Below, in pieces: positions 8,123 to 16,799 of a DNA stretch of 64,000 nucleotides. Position numbers and translations under genes: made by a program. The notes under the pieces are model-generated. The model did not search any database, was not told the DNA's origin, and saw only the letters and a program-made list of their open reading frames with translations. Origin of the DNA: Gaoshiqia sediminis (GTDB lineage Bacteria > Bacteroidota > Bacteroidia > Bacteroidales > Prolixibacteraceae); assembly GCF_025907915.1 (NCBI RefSeq), contig NZ_JAPAAF010000005.1:1-64000 (forward strand), given 5' to 3'. Positions within the stretch are counted from its first letter, which is position 1, and the number at the start of each line of letters is the position of its first letter.

Positions 8123-8200
8123 ACTTTTTCATTTTATTATGAAGAAAACTTTCGGGATAAATGTGCTTTTTGATGGAGGGATTGCTATAGACACCTCTTG

Positions 8201-10300
8201 CTAACTAATTACACTCCAGTCAAATTCGGTGTTTTTCATGCGTTGCAGGTGGTAGAGCAATAATTGATTTTCGTGTTTTTCAAGCCGGGGATCATCGTCG
8301 AGCACATCCGAAGCCATGTTACGGGCAACGCGCAATATTTCGCCGTCCTTGCCCAAGCTGGCAATATTCAGGTTGATGCCCAGCCCGCTTTGCTGTGTCC
8401 CTTCCAGATCGCCGGGACCGCGCAGTTGCAAGTCCACTTCAGCAATCTCGAAACCATCGTTTGTCCGCACCATGGTTTCCAGCCGTTTGCGGCTTTCGTT
8501 GCTGATTTTGTACGACGACATTAGCAGACAGTAGGATTGTTCAGCTCCCCGGCCAACACGCCCGCGCAACTGGTGTAGTTGCGAAAGTCCAAACCGCTCG
8601 GCACTTTCAATAATCATCACTGAGGCGTTGGGGACGTCCACACCTACCTCAATCACCGTGGTGGCCACCATTATTTGGGTTTTTCCTTCCTTAAACAGTT
8701 GCATCTCCTGATCTTTCTCGGCTGGTTTCAGGCGTCCGTGAACCATGCTGAGTTTGTAGCGCGGGAAAACTTCTTTTAGCAATTCGTAGCCATTTTCCAG
8801 GTTTTTAAGATCCAGCTTTTCCGATTCGCTGATCAGCGGATACACAATATAAGCCTGTCGCCCGGACTCAATTTGTTGACGGATAAATTGATAGACTTCT
8901 TTTCGCCGGTTTTCGTAAAAATGCCGTGTTTCAATTGGTTTACGTCCGGGTGGAAGCTCATCGATAACCGATACATCCAGGTCGCCATACAGAGTCATGG
9001 CCAGGGTACGTGGAATGGGCGTGGCTGTCATCACCAGCACGTGCGGGGGTATCCCGCTGTTTTTTTTCCAAAGCCGGGCCCGCTGCGCCACACCAAATCG
9101 GTGTTGTTCGTCAATAATTACCAGCCCCAGTTTATGAAAGCTGACCGTGTCTTCAATCAATGCGTGGGTTCCGACCAATAATTGAATTTCGCCCGTTTCA
9201 ATGCCGTGATGAATGATCTTCCGTTCGCGGCTTTTGGTCGATCCGGTTAGCAGGGCAATTTTCACCCCGATACCGTCCAGCATCTTTTTTATGGTGTTAA
9301 AATGTTGAATGGCCAAAATTTCGGTGGGGGCCATCAGGCTGGCCTGGAACCCATTGTCGAATGCAATGAGGGCCACCATCAGGGCCACCAGCGTTTTTCC
9401 GCTGCCCACATCGCCCTGAAGCAGGCGGTTCATCTGTTTGCCGCTTCCCAGGTCGCGCCTGATCTCCTTAATAACTTTCTTTTGGGCATTGGTCAGATTG
9501 AACGGCAGGTTATTTTCGTAAAATTTATTGAAATTGTATCCGATGGTGGAAAAAATAAAACCTTTGAAGGCTTCTTCCCGCTTGTGTTTCAGGCTAAGGA
9601 TCTTCAGTTGGATGTAGAAAAGTTCTTCAAATTTCAACCGGTAAGTTGCTTTTTGCAACGTGTGCGTATTTTCCGGAAAATGGATTTGCCGTAACGATTG
9701 GTTTAATGGGAGCAATTTCAACTTCTCCCGGACATGTGGGGGCAAGGTTTCATAAATCTTCCCGTCGATTTGGATGGCGAGGTTATATTGAAGTTTGTTG
9801 ATAGCCCGTGTCGTTAAAAACCGTTTTTTCAGCGTTTCAGTGGTGTTATAATAAGCTTGTAACACGCCGGTCGTAATCTGTTCCTTTTCGGCCCCCTCCA
9901 GCTCCGGATGGATAAGGTTGACTCGTCCGTTAAAGACCGACGGCTTTCCGAAAGCCACATATTCCTGTCCGGGCTTCAGGTTTTCGCGGATATATTTTAT
10001 ACCCGAAAACCAAATCAGGTCGAGACTGCCCGTTTCGTCATAAAAAACGGCTGACAACCGTTGTTTCCTGGCTTCTCCATGTAGATCAAAATGTTTTATT
10101 CTCCCTTTTACCTGGATATATGCCTGATTGGCATTAATTTCCGAAACCTTGTGAAACTTGGTTCGGTCGATATATTTGTAGGGGAAATAATATAACAGAT
10201 CGCGAAAAGTAAAAATCCTCAATTCCTTTTTGAGTAATTCGGCCCTTTGGGGACCAACCCCGGGGAGAAATTTTATATCTTGGTCGATAAATTCAGGCAT
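8201..10300 (-). CDS. recG: ATP-dependent DNA helicase RecG
   Basis: A 699-residue RecG, which remodels stalled replication forks and branch-migrates recombination intermediates. The N-terminal wedge/OB domain covers roughly residues 1-240. The helicase core carries Walker A 'GDVGSGKT' (296-303), the 'DEQH' box (397-400), 'MTATPIPRT' and the motif VI region 'QLRGRVGRG', then the C-terminal '[12 protein letters not shown]' segment characteristic of RecG. The length is normal. It is a single gene, divergent from the ABC ATPase gene. A -7 box lies only four bases before the ATG, so the transcript may be nearly leaderless. Confidence 0.97.
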   Translation of the reverse strand: MPEFIDQDIKFLPGVGPQRAELLKKELRIFTFRDLLYYFPYKYIDRTKFHKVSEINANQAYIQVKGRIKHFDLHGEARKQRLSAVFYDETGSLDLIWFSGIKYIRENLKPGQEYVAFGKPSVFNGRVNLIHPELEGAEKEQITTGVLQAYYNTTETLKKRFLTTRAINKLQYNLAIQIDGKIYETLPPHVREKLKLLPLNQSLRQIHFPENTHTLQKATYRLKFEELFYIQLKILSLKHKREEAFKGFIFSTIGYNFNKFYENNLPFNLTNAQKKVIKEIRRDLGSGKQMNRLLQGDVGSGKTLVALMVALIAFDNGFQASLMAPTEILAIQHFNTIKKMLDGIGVKIALLTGSTKSRERKIIHHGIETGEIQLLVGTHALIEDTVSFHKLGLVIIDEQHRFGVAQRARLWKKNSGIPPHVLVMTATPIPRTLAMTLYGDLDVSVIDELPPGRKPIETRHFYENRRKEVYQFIRQQIESGRQAYIVYPLISESEKLDLKNLENGYELLKEVFPRYKLSMVHGRLKPAEKDQEMQLFKEGKTQIMVATTVIEVGVDVPNASVMIIESAERFGLSQLHQLRGRVGRGAEQSYCLLMSSYKISNESRKRLETMVRTNDGFEIAEVDLQLRGPGDLEGTQQSGLGINLNIASLGKDGEILRVARNMASDVLDDDPRLEKHENQLLLYHLQRMKNTEFDWSVIS

Positions 10301-10304
10301 GTAG

Positions 10305-10312
10305 CAAAGATA
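10305..10312 (-). promoter_or_regulatory. -7 box immediately before recG
   Basis: Minus-strand TATCTTTG matches TAnnTTTG and ends four bases before the recG ATG. If used, transcription would begin at or close to the start codon. Confidence 0.5.
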
Positions 10313-10335
10313 AAAATTATCGTATTAACAGATCA

Positions 10336-11058
10336 ATGAAACACATTCAACCCGCAAACATGAAAGAAGTCATTCGATTAACTGACATTGTGAAGAATTA
10401 CAAGGTTGGTACACAGGTCGTTAGAGCCCTTCGCTCGGTTAGTTTACAAATCAATCAGGGAGAATATGTGGCAATTATGGGTGCATCCGGGTCAGGAAAA
10501 TCGACCTTGATGAACGTGATTGGCTGTTTGGATACACCAACCAGCGGACGGTACGAGCTGAACGACAAAGATGTCAGTCATTTGAGTGATGATGAATTGG
10601 CCGAAATCCGGAATTCGGAGATTGGCTTCATTTTTCAGACATTCAACTTGTTGCCACGTAACAGCGCCCTTGAAAATGTGATGTTGCCCCTGGTGTATGC
10701 CGGAATCAAGAAGCAGGAACGGCTGGAGCGGGCTGAAAAAATGCTGAGCGATGTAGGCTTGGCTGATCGTGTTGAGCATAAACCGAACGAGTTGTCGGGA
10801 GGCCAGCGGCAGCGCGTGGCTGTCGCCCGGGCGCTGATTAACCAGCCTGCCATTTTGCTGGCAGACGAACCAACCGGGAACCTCGACTCCAAAACTTCGG
10901 AAGAAATTATGCATTTGTTTTCCGAAATCCACAAACAAGGCAACACCTTGATTGTTGTAACCCACGAAGAAGATATCGCTCATCATGCACACCGTATCAT
11001 CCGGTTGAAAGACGGGCAGATTGAAACAGATGTAATTAATCCCAACCCTGTTTATTAA
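10336..11058 (+). CDS. ABC transporter ATP-binding protein (LolD/MacB type)
   Basis: A 240-residue ABC ATPase with Walker A 'GASGSGKST', Q-loop '[18 protein letters not shown]', signature '[15 protein letters not shown]', Walker B '[13 protein letters not shown]' and the H-loop His in 'VVTHEEDIA'. 'FNLLP...NV.LP' and 'EPTGNLDS' place it in the LolD/MacB/FtsE group, which works with FtsX-like permeases in lipoprotein release, macrolide or peptide export or envelope signalling. No permease gene is adjacent, so the partner must lie elsewhere and the substrate is unknown. The ATG at 10336 is used; an in-frame ATG at 10360 is possible. Its stop overlaps the start of the adenosyltransferase gene (TAATG). 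Confidence 0.92.
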   Translation: MKHIQPANMKEVIRLTDIVKNYKVGTQVVRALRSVSLQINQGEYVAIMGASGSGKSTLMNVIGCLDTPTSGRYELNDKDVSHLSDDELAEIRNSEIGFIFQTFNLLPRNSALENVMLPLVYAGIKKQERLERAEKMLSDVGLADRVEHKPNELSGGQRQRVAVARALINQPAILLADEPTGNLDSKTSEEIMHLFSEIHKQGNTLIVVTHEEDIAHHAHRIIRLKDGQIETDVINPNPVY

Positions 11059-11630
11059 TGGCAAAAGAAGTACACATATATACCAAAACCGGCGATGACG
11101 GCACCACCGGACTGATTGGAGGCAGCCGCGTCAAAAAATACGATCTCAGGCTGGAAGCATATGGCACGGTGGATGAACTGAACAGCTACATCGGCCTGAT
11201 TTTATCTACTGCGCTGGATGAGCGGGCACGAAAAGTGCTGACAGGCGTGCAATCCAATTTGTTTGTCATTGGCGCCCAATTGGCGACTGATGACAATGCC
11301 GGTGTACTTAAAGAGCAACTCCCGTGCACCGAAAAAGATATTGAATTGCTGGAAGAGGAAATGGATTGGATGATCGATCTTTTGCCCAAGCTTTCGCATT
11401 TTATTTTGCCGGCAGGCGCCCAGGGGACAGCTTATGCACATGTGGCCCGCACCGTTTGCCGGAGGGCCGAAAGACGCATTGTGGAACTGTCGGAAAGAAC
11501 AGCCGTCAATCATAATCTGGTGAAATACATTAATCGTCTTTCTGACTACCTTTTTGTGCTGGCACGAAAAATAAACTACGATCAGAAACTGCCGGAAACC
11601 CTTTGGATTCCGGGGAAAAATGTGGAATAA
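11058..11630 (+). CDS. Cob(I)alamin adenosyltransferase, PduO type
   Basis: A 190-residue PduO-type ATP:corrinoid adenosyltransferase that makes adenosylcobalamin from ATP and cob(I)alamin. Hallmarks are the N-terminal ATP-binding 'YTKTGDDGTTGLIGG', 'RLEAYGTVDELNSYIGL' and the C-terminal 'HVARTVCRRAERR'. It is a compact single-domain protein of usual size. It is translationally coupled to the upstream ABC ATPase gene (TAATG), although no functional link is obvious. No other cobalamin genes are in the window, so it likely serves salvage for B12-dependent enzymes elsewhere. Confidence 0.95.
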   Translation: MAKEVHIYTKTGDDGTTGLIGGSRVKKYDLRLEAYGTVDELNSYIGLILSTALDERARKVLTGVQSNLFVIGAQLATDDNAGVLKEQLPCTEKDIELLEEEMDWMIDLLPKLSHFILPAGAQGTAYAHVARTVCRRAERRIVELSERTAVNHNLVKYINRLSDYLFVLARKINYDQKLPETLWIPGKNVE

Positions 11631-11707
11631 ATATTTTGTAGTTTTTGATGTATTTTTTTATATATTCGCAAAAACAAAAAAGAATCAAACTAAAAATACC
11701 TTCGAAT

Positions 11708-11929
11708 ATGTACTGGACACTAGAACTCGCATCAAAACTGGAAGATGCACCTTGGCCTGCCAGCAAAGATGAGCTGATTGATTATGCTATCCGTTCGGGA
11801 GCTCCGTTGGAAGTAATTGAAAACTTGCAGGAGATTGAGGACGAAGGAGAAATCTACGAAAGCATTGAAGACATCTGGCCCGATTATCCGAGTAAAGATG
11901 ACTTTTTCTTCAATGAAGATGAGTATTAA
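11708..11929 (+). CDS. Small acidic DUF2795-type protein
   Basis: A 73-residue, strongly acidic protein starting MYWTLELASKLEDAPWPASK and ending in an Asp/Glu/Phe-rich tail (DDFFFNEDEY). It matches my memory of a highly conserved Bacteroidota DUF2795 family; function unknown. I chose the ATG at 11708 because the residues encoded upstream of it in the longer frame do not look like this family. It lies 77 bp after the adenosyltransferase gene and is followed by a terminator. The acidic composition suggests a protein- or nucleic-acid-binding adaptor, which is speculative. Confidence 0.82.
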   Translation: MYWTLELASKLEDAPWPASKDELIDYAIRSGAPLEVIENLQEIEDEGEIYESIEDIWPDYPSKDDFFFNEDEY

Positions 11930-11954
11930 TTACCATTCAGGCAGTTACGATATG

Positions 11955-11986
11955 AATAGCAGGAGATTTCTTCTGCTATTTTTTGT
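11955..11986 (+). terminator. Terminator after the DUF2795 gene
   Basis: AATAGCAG pairs with CTGCTATT across a 10-nt loop and is followed by TTTTTG. It closes the ABC ATPase-adenosyltransferase-DUF2795 run. Confidence 0.8.
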
Positions 11987-12087
11987 TTAATATGAAATAG
12001 AAGTTTCGAGCTCATCCGTTCTGACCATTCCAACTGATTGACAAGTGACAGATCCAATCACTGGTTTTAGTGATAGCTGCTTTGAAG

Positions 12088-13596
12088 CTACTCCCGGATA
12101 AAAATATCTTTAAACGATTTGGGACGAATAGCATCGAGCCAAATGAAGCCCGGCAATTGCTTGTCTTCTTCTGCCACCTCGGGCAATGGTAGCAGCTCTC
12201 CATCCGGCGAGGTTAAAAAAGCAATTCGGGTTACTTTACTCTCCTGCAGTTTTATCTGGATATTGCTGCTTTCGGCTTTGTTTAGCCCAAGAATGCCCTT
12301 GTCGTCGCGGGCGTAATAAATTGATTGTCCGTTTCCATCCACGTCAATCTTGTACAAATCATTCCTGCGCACAAAGCCGGTCATGTTGCGGCCCTTTATC
12401 TGGTTGAATTTTGCGGAATCTTCCATGGCAATGATATAAGCTTGCCTTTTCATTTCGATACGCTGGTTCTCTTTGTCGATCGAAATCATTTCGATAAATT
12501 CAGAACTCATCTGATTATCGCCGGTCCAAATTACCGGCTGGTGATACAACTGGATGGTTGAGTCCTTTGACCAATAGACCAGCGAGTCGCATTTTCCCTG
12601 CAAGTCTTCCCGGAAAAATTTTACTTTGAAGTAGGCCAGGATTAGTTTTTCGTTGGGGATCGTGTCAGGAACCATCCGAAGTGTATCGGCGTGCAGAAAG
12701 AGCGTATCTTTTTCAGAGTAAAACAGGAGATGTGCCGAATCGGTTACCAGGGCGGTTTCCTGTAATTCGTTGTAGGCAATATGTTTACCTTTTACGAATA
12801 TTTTATTTTTAATGTCATGCACACTGGCGTCCCCGCGGGCTAGCCCGTCGCCTGTTGTTTTGTTGTAGAAGATGGAATCGGCGATAACTTCCTGTTCTTC
12901 GGTTTTTATTACCGGACGTTTGAACAGTTCTGCATAACCTGTTTTTGTATTGTAGAAACCTTCGGAAGCAATCAGGGTATCTTTCTCATCGTAAATGGTA
13001 GTGGGGCCAACAATAGAAGCAATTCCGGTTTGCGGTTCGTAAATCAACGTGTCGGATAGTAGCCGGTAGGTTGACGTAACCACATCGACATCGGTTTTAA
13101 AAAAGGCCTTGTCGATGTTGGTGTAATATTCGCCTATTTTGCTGTTGAGCGTATTGGCACTGTCCTGCACCGTACCATAATCATCATAATAACCGATACT
13201 TCGGTTCATGTCGTAATTCAGGGTGTCAGTGGTCAAGGTAACCGCTTTGTTGACCAGTTTCACATTCCCGTACGCTTCGGCCCACTTGGTGTCGCCATTG
13301 TAGTTCACAAAGTTAGCATACAGGTGCAAGGTGTCATCTTTCAGAATGTGAACGTTTCCAAAAGCATCTACCATGTTTGCATGGGTGTATGAATAAGCGC
13401 TGTCGCACCACATCCGGATGTTGTTGTGGCGAATGATGACATTTCCCAGCAGCCGATGGGCGTTGGCAACAATTTTTTCGTCAAACTGCATCGCATCGGC
13501 TTGTTCAATGTCCACCTTCTTTTTGCTTTGGGCAAAGCCAGCAAAGGGAATCGAAAAGAGCAGGAGCAGTATGATTTTGGAAAGCTTACCAGCCAT
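12088..13596 (-). CDS. OstA/LptA-like outer-membrane biogenesis protein
   Basis: About 502 residues from the ATG at 13596, starting with a signal peptide (MAGKLSKIILLLLFSIPFAGFAQ). An in-frame ATG at 13626, overlapping the moxR 3' end, is an alternative. The mature part consists of repeated short beta segments such as 'GNVIIRHNNIRMWCDSAY', 'FGNVHILKDDTLHLYANFV' and 'AYGNVKLVNKAVTLTTDTL', the pattern of OstA/LptA beta-jellyroll domains that bind lipid A or LPS in the periplasm. Lacking an obvious C-terminal barrel, it resembles a long LptA rather than LptD. It is the last gene of the foldase-MoxR run, which supports a role in outer-membrane assembly. No terminator is evident downstream on its strand. 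Confidence 0.8.
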   Translation of the reverse strand: MAGKLSKIILLLLFSIPFAGFAQSKKKVDIEQADAMQFDEKIVANAHRLLGNVIIRHNNIRMWCDSAYSYTHANMVDAFGNVHILKDDTLHLYANFVNYNGDTKWAEAYGNVKLVNKAVTLTTDTLNYDMNRSIGYYDDYGTVQDSANTLNSKIGEYYTNIDKAFFKTDVDVVTSTYRLLSDTLIYEPQTGIASIVGPTTIYDEKDTLIASEGFYNTKTGYAELFKRPVIKTEEQEVIADSIFYNKTTGDGLARGDASVHDIKNKIFVKGKHIAYNELQETALVTDSAHLLFYSEKDTLFLHADTLRMVPDTIPNEKLILAYFKVKFFREDLQGKCDSLVYWSKDSTIQLYHQPVIWTGDNQMSSEFIEMISIDKENQRIEMKRQAYIIAMEDSAKFNQIKGRNMTGFVRRNDLYKIDVDGNGQSIYYARDDKGILGLNKAESSNIQIKLQESKVTRIAFLTSPDGELLPLPEVAEEDKQLPGFIWLDAIRPKSFKDIFIRE

Positions 13597-13612
13597 GGTA
13601 GTAACAAAAGGA

Positions 13613-14575
13613 TTAAAGTAATTCATCGATAAGCTGGTCAACCGATATGTTTTCGGCTTCAGCTTTGTAGTTTTTAATGATTCGGTGGCGAAGAATATTT
13701 TTGGCCACCGCTTTCACATCGGCAATGTCGGGCGAGTATTTTCCCGAAATTACTGCATGGGCCTTAGCGCCCAGCACCAGGTACTGCGATGCTCGCGGAC
13801 CGGCTCCCCATTTCAGGTACTTGTTAGTCATGGCATGGGCCAATTCGGTTCCGGGTCGGGTTTTGGCCGACAGGTTAACTGCATAGCGTAATACGCTGTC
13901 GTTAACCGGTACTTTTAGCACCAGTTTTTGAAAATAGCGAATCTCTTCAGCCGAAATTATGGTTGACAGCTCGTTGAAATAGTCGGAAGTAGTGTTTCTG
14001 ACAATGGTCAGTTCATCCTCAAATGCCGGATAATCAAGCCAGATGGAGAACATAAACCGGTCGAGCTGGGCTTCGGGTAAGGGATAAGTTCCTTCCTGCT
14101 CGATGGGGTTTTGCGTGGCCAGCACAAAAAAGGGCTTGTCCAGTTCAAAATGTTCGCCGGCAGCGGTAACCGCTCGTTCCTGCATCGCTTCGAGCAGGGC
14201 CGCCTGCGTTTTAGGCGGGGTACGGTTTATTTCATCAGCAAGAATAATGTTGGCAAACAATGGGCCCCGAACGAATTTGAATTCACGCTCCTTATCCAGG
14301 ATTTCGGTGCCAATGATATCCGAAGGCATCAAATCGGGAGTAAACTGAATGCGGCTGTATTTTAACCCCAAAACTTCAGCAATGGTGTTTACCAGCAAGG
14401 TTTTCGCCAGGCCTGGAACGCCAATCAGCAAGCAATGTCCCCGGCTAAGCATCGAAATCATCACTTGTTTGATGATCTCGTCCTGTCCGAAGATGCGTTT
14501 TTTGATTTCGTCCCGGAGCAGGTCGATCCTGGCTTTCAGGGCATCAACAGCTTCTACCTCGTTTTTGAAATTCAT
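13613..14575 (-). CDS. MoxR-family AAA+ ATPase
   Basis: A 320-residue MoxR ATPase: Walker A 'GVPGLAKT', Walker B 'ILADEINRTPPKTQAALLEAM', sensor 'ATQNPIEQEGTYPLPEAQ' and a C-terminal lid. MoxR proteins are chaperone-like ATPases that usually act with VWA-domain partners; genes for DUF58 or VWA proteins normally adjoin moxR. Here the neighbours are instead SurA-type foldases and an OstA-like protein, so its client may be an envelope assembly factor. It lies 16 bp from both the surA-like gene and the OstA-like start, consistent with one operon. Confidence 0.94.
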   Translation of the reverse strand: MNFKNEVEAVDALKARIDLLRDEIKKRIFGQDEIIKQVMISMLSRGHCLLIGVPGLAKTLLVNTIAEVLGLKYSRIQFTPDLMPSDIIGTEILDKEREFKFVRGPLFANIILADEINRTPPKTQAALLEAMQERAVTAAGEHFELDKPFFVLATQNPIEQEGTYPLPEAQLDRFMFSIWLDYPAFEDELTIVRNTTSDYFNELSTIISAEEIRYFQKLVLKVPVNDSVLRYAVNLSAKTRPGTELAHAMTNKYLKWGAGPRASQYLVLGAKAHAVISGKYSPDIADVKAVAKNILRHRIIKNYKAEAENISVDQLIDELL

Positions 14576-14591
14576 GTTCTCCTTGTCGGTT

Positions 14592-15941
14592 TTATTTTAT
14601 CCAGCCCTGAAACCGGAAATTACAGTTCACATACGTGTCGTCCAAGTGGATATACGTTTTTGACTGCCGCTCAGAAATCCATTTATTCAAGGCTTCTTCC
14701 CGTTTCTTCTCCAGGTACAATTCCGAAAGCAGCTGGTAATCTTCCTGCAAGTTGGCCTTGTGCTCTTTGCTCCGGCTGATCAGTTTCACAATTTTAAAGA
14801 CGGTACGTTGTTTATCGTCCATGGTCCGAAAAGGATCAGAAATTTCGTTTTCGTTCAGTTTATCCAATACTTTACTGATATCCGGCTCCAGCTCTTCTTT
14901 TTTCCATTTGGAAGACATGGTGTAGGGGTTAATCGCAATGCCGCCGCCGTTGCGTGAATTTTTATCGGCAGAAAAACGGATGGCCGCGTCTTCAAAGGTC
15001 AGGGTTCCGCGGCGAATGCTGCTGGCCAGGCTGTCCAGCCGTTCTCCAGCTTGTTCCAGGGCTTCTGGTGTCGGCTTGGGTTTAAGGATGATGTGGCGTG
15101 TGTTTACTTGTTCGCCTTTGCGGTCGATGAGTTGGATAATATGGTACCCGAATTCGCTTTTCACGACATTGGAAACACGGTCGCCGCGAAGGTTAAAGGC
15201 AGCAGCTGCATAAGCGGGATCGAGTTGTGCGCGCCCCATATAGCCCAATTCACCACCGTTTGGCGCCGAGGGTCCTTCGGAATAGAGTACTGCCAGGGTG
15301 GCAAAGTTTTCGCCGTCTTCAATGCGTTTCTTGAACTCACGTAAGCGGGCTTTAATGCGGTTTTCTTCTTCCAGTTCAATAGGCGGGAAGATACTGATCT
15401 GTGCGTATTCCACTTGTGGTTCCACTACCGGGATTTCTTCCGGTTTCATATTGCGGTAATTGTAGCGCACTTCGGCCGGGGTTACCGTTACCTCACTAAT
15501 GATTTTATTTCGCATCTGGCTGGTCATAAGCTGATTGCGTATTACTTCTTCCAGGCTTGATTTTATTTGGCTGATGGGCTTTTTAAAATAGTCTTCTACC
15601 GCCCGTTCCGTCCCCAGGTTTTTAATGAAATACTGCATCCGCTGGTCGAGTTGTTGGTTCAGCTGGCTGTCGGTCACTTCAATGGTGGTATCCAGCTGCG
15701 CTTCGGCAATCAGTAATTTTTCAATCAAGAATTCTTCCAGGATTTCACATTTCATATCGCCTTCCGATACAATTCCCTGTGCCTGGTTTTGCATGTACAT
15801 GGCTTCAATGTCTGATTTCATGATGATATTGCTCCCGACAACGCCTACAATCTGATCAATAATTTTGTCCTGTGCCTGCGTGTTGGAAACAATAATCAAA
15901 CTACATACGGCCATCAAACCAGCCAATACTTTTCTGAACAT
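14592..15941 (-). CDS. SurA-like periplasmic peptidyl-prolyl isomerase
   Basis: A 449-residue secreted foldase: signal peptide (residues 1-23), a SurA-type N-terminal chaperone domain (about 25-165, with 'IIDQIVGVVGSNIIMKSDIE'), then two parvulin-type rotamase domains. The first is complete ('GGELGYMGRAQLDPAYAAAA', 'SEFGYHIIQLIDR'). The second begins at 'VNTRHIILKPKP' and is more divergent. Proteins of this design escort outer-membrane barrels through the periplasm. It is the third of three consecutive foldase genes; the middle lipoprotein gene ends 6 bp before its start. I do not assign surA outright because Bacteroidota carry several paralogues. Confidence 0.9.
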   Translation of the reverse strand: MFRKVLAGLMAVCSLIIVSNTQAQDKIIDQIVGVVGSNIIMKSDIEAMYMQNQAQGIVSEGDMKCEILEEFLIEKLLIAEAQLDTTIEVTDSQLNQQLDQRMQYFIKNLGTERAVEDYFKKPISQIKSSLEEVIRNQLMTSQMRNKIISEVTVTPAEVRYNYRNMKPEEIPVVEPQVEYAQISIFPPIELEEENRIKARLREFKKRIEDGENFATLAVLYSEGPSAPNGGELGYMGRAQLDPAYAAAAFNLRGDRVSNVVKSEFGYHIIQLIDRKGEQVNTRHIILKPKPTPEALEQAGERLDSLASSIRRGTLTFEDAAIRFSADKNSRNGGGIAINPYTMSSKWKKEELEPDISKVLDKLNENEISDPFRTMDDKQRTVFKIVKLISRSKEHKANLQEDYQLLSELYLEKKREEALNKWISERQSKTYIHLDDTYVNCNFRFQGWIK

Positions 15942-15947
15942 ATCTGT

Positions 15948-16799
15948 CTATTTTTGAATATTATAAATTTTAAACTTATTGGATGCCAAACCTTCTTTGT
16001 AAATATCGTCTTCGATATTCCGGAGGAATTTCACCTTACGTTCGTTCAGCAAAATGTTCCTGATATCAGCTTCGACATACTCAACGGGGGCAGCCTGGCC
16101 TTGAACACGAAAATCGCGGATACAAATAAAGTAATAATAATCTGTATCGCTGCTTTCAATGAACTTGTTTCTACGCAAAAATCGTTCCTCGTCGGTTATT
16201 TCTTCCGGTATTTGGTTCAATACCTGGCTCGAATTGATCCACTTGTCGTTGAAGCGGTCGTATGCTTTGGCGTACTGAATTCCATACTCGTCGAGCTGGG
16301 CCAGTTTTTGCGGATCTTCATCCATCGTCAGGTGTTTGATGATTTCGGGATTGGCTACCTCCAGAGGTATTTTCAGATAAACGGCCTTGACGATTATGTT
16401 TTTCAAACTGTACGCTGACTGATGGCTTTCATAATAGGCATTTATTTCTTCTGCACGGATGGTGGTATCCATCTTTTGGGCCATCAGTTCTTTTTTGTAA
16501 CGATAGGTAATCAGTGAGTTGCGGTATTCATTCAGTTCTTTTTCGACATTTTTTTGATCCGGTGTCAGGTTTTGTTCCGCATTCAGGATGACCAGTTCCG
16601 AACGGACCCATTTCTTGATAAAATCGTCCATCCACAGAGCACTATCGGCCGGTGCCAGGTTTTCAGGAAGGACTTTTTTAACGTCTTCGAGGTACAAATA
16701 ATTTTCGCCCACTTTGGCCAGTGGGGTCAGGTCAGGTTGTTGCTGCTGACAGGACATTACCGCGGCCAGCAGAAAAATTAGATACCAGTTTTGCTTCAT
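15948..16799 (-). CDS. Lipoprotein related to SurA/PpiC foldases
   Basis: A 283-residue lipoprotein: signal peptide ending in lipobox 'AVMSC', Cys at residue 17. After it come 'LAKVGENYLYLEDVKKVLPEN' and a helical region rich in charged residues, resembling the N-terminal chaperone domain of SurA/PrsA proteins. I see no convincing parvulin catalytic motif, so it may be a foldase-like chaperone without isomerase activity. It shares one base with the upstream foldase gene (TAATG) and lies 6 bp before the surA-like gene. Location predicts an envelope chaperone; the family name is uncertain. Confidence 0.72.
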   Translation of the reverse strand: MKQNWYLIFLLAAVMSCQQQQPDLTPLAKVGENYLYLEDVKKVLPENLAPADSALWMDDFIKKWVRSELVILNAEQNLTPDQKNVEKELNEYRNSLITYRYKKELMAQKMDTTIRAEEINAYYESHQSAYSLKNIIVKAVYLKIPLEVANPEIIKHLTMDEDPQKLAQLDEYGIQYAKAYDRFNDKWINSSQVLNQIPEEITDEERFLRRNKFIESSDTDYYYFICIRDFRVQGQAAPVEYVEADIRNILLNERKVKFLRNIEDDIYKEGLASNKFKIYNIQK

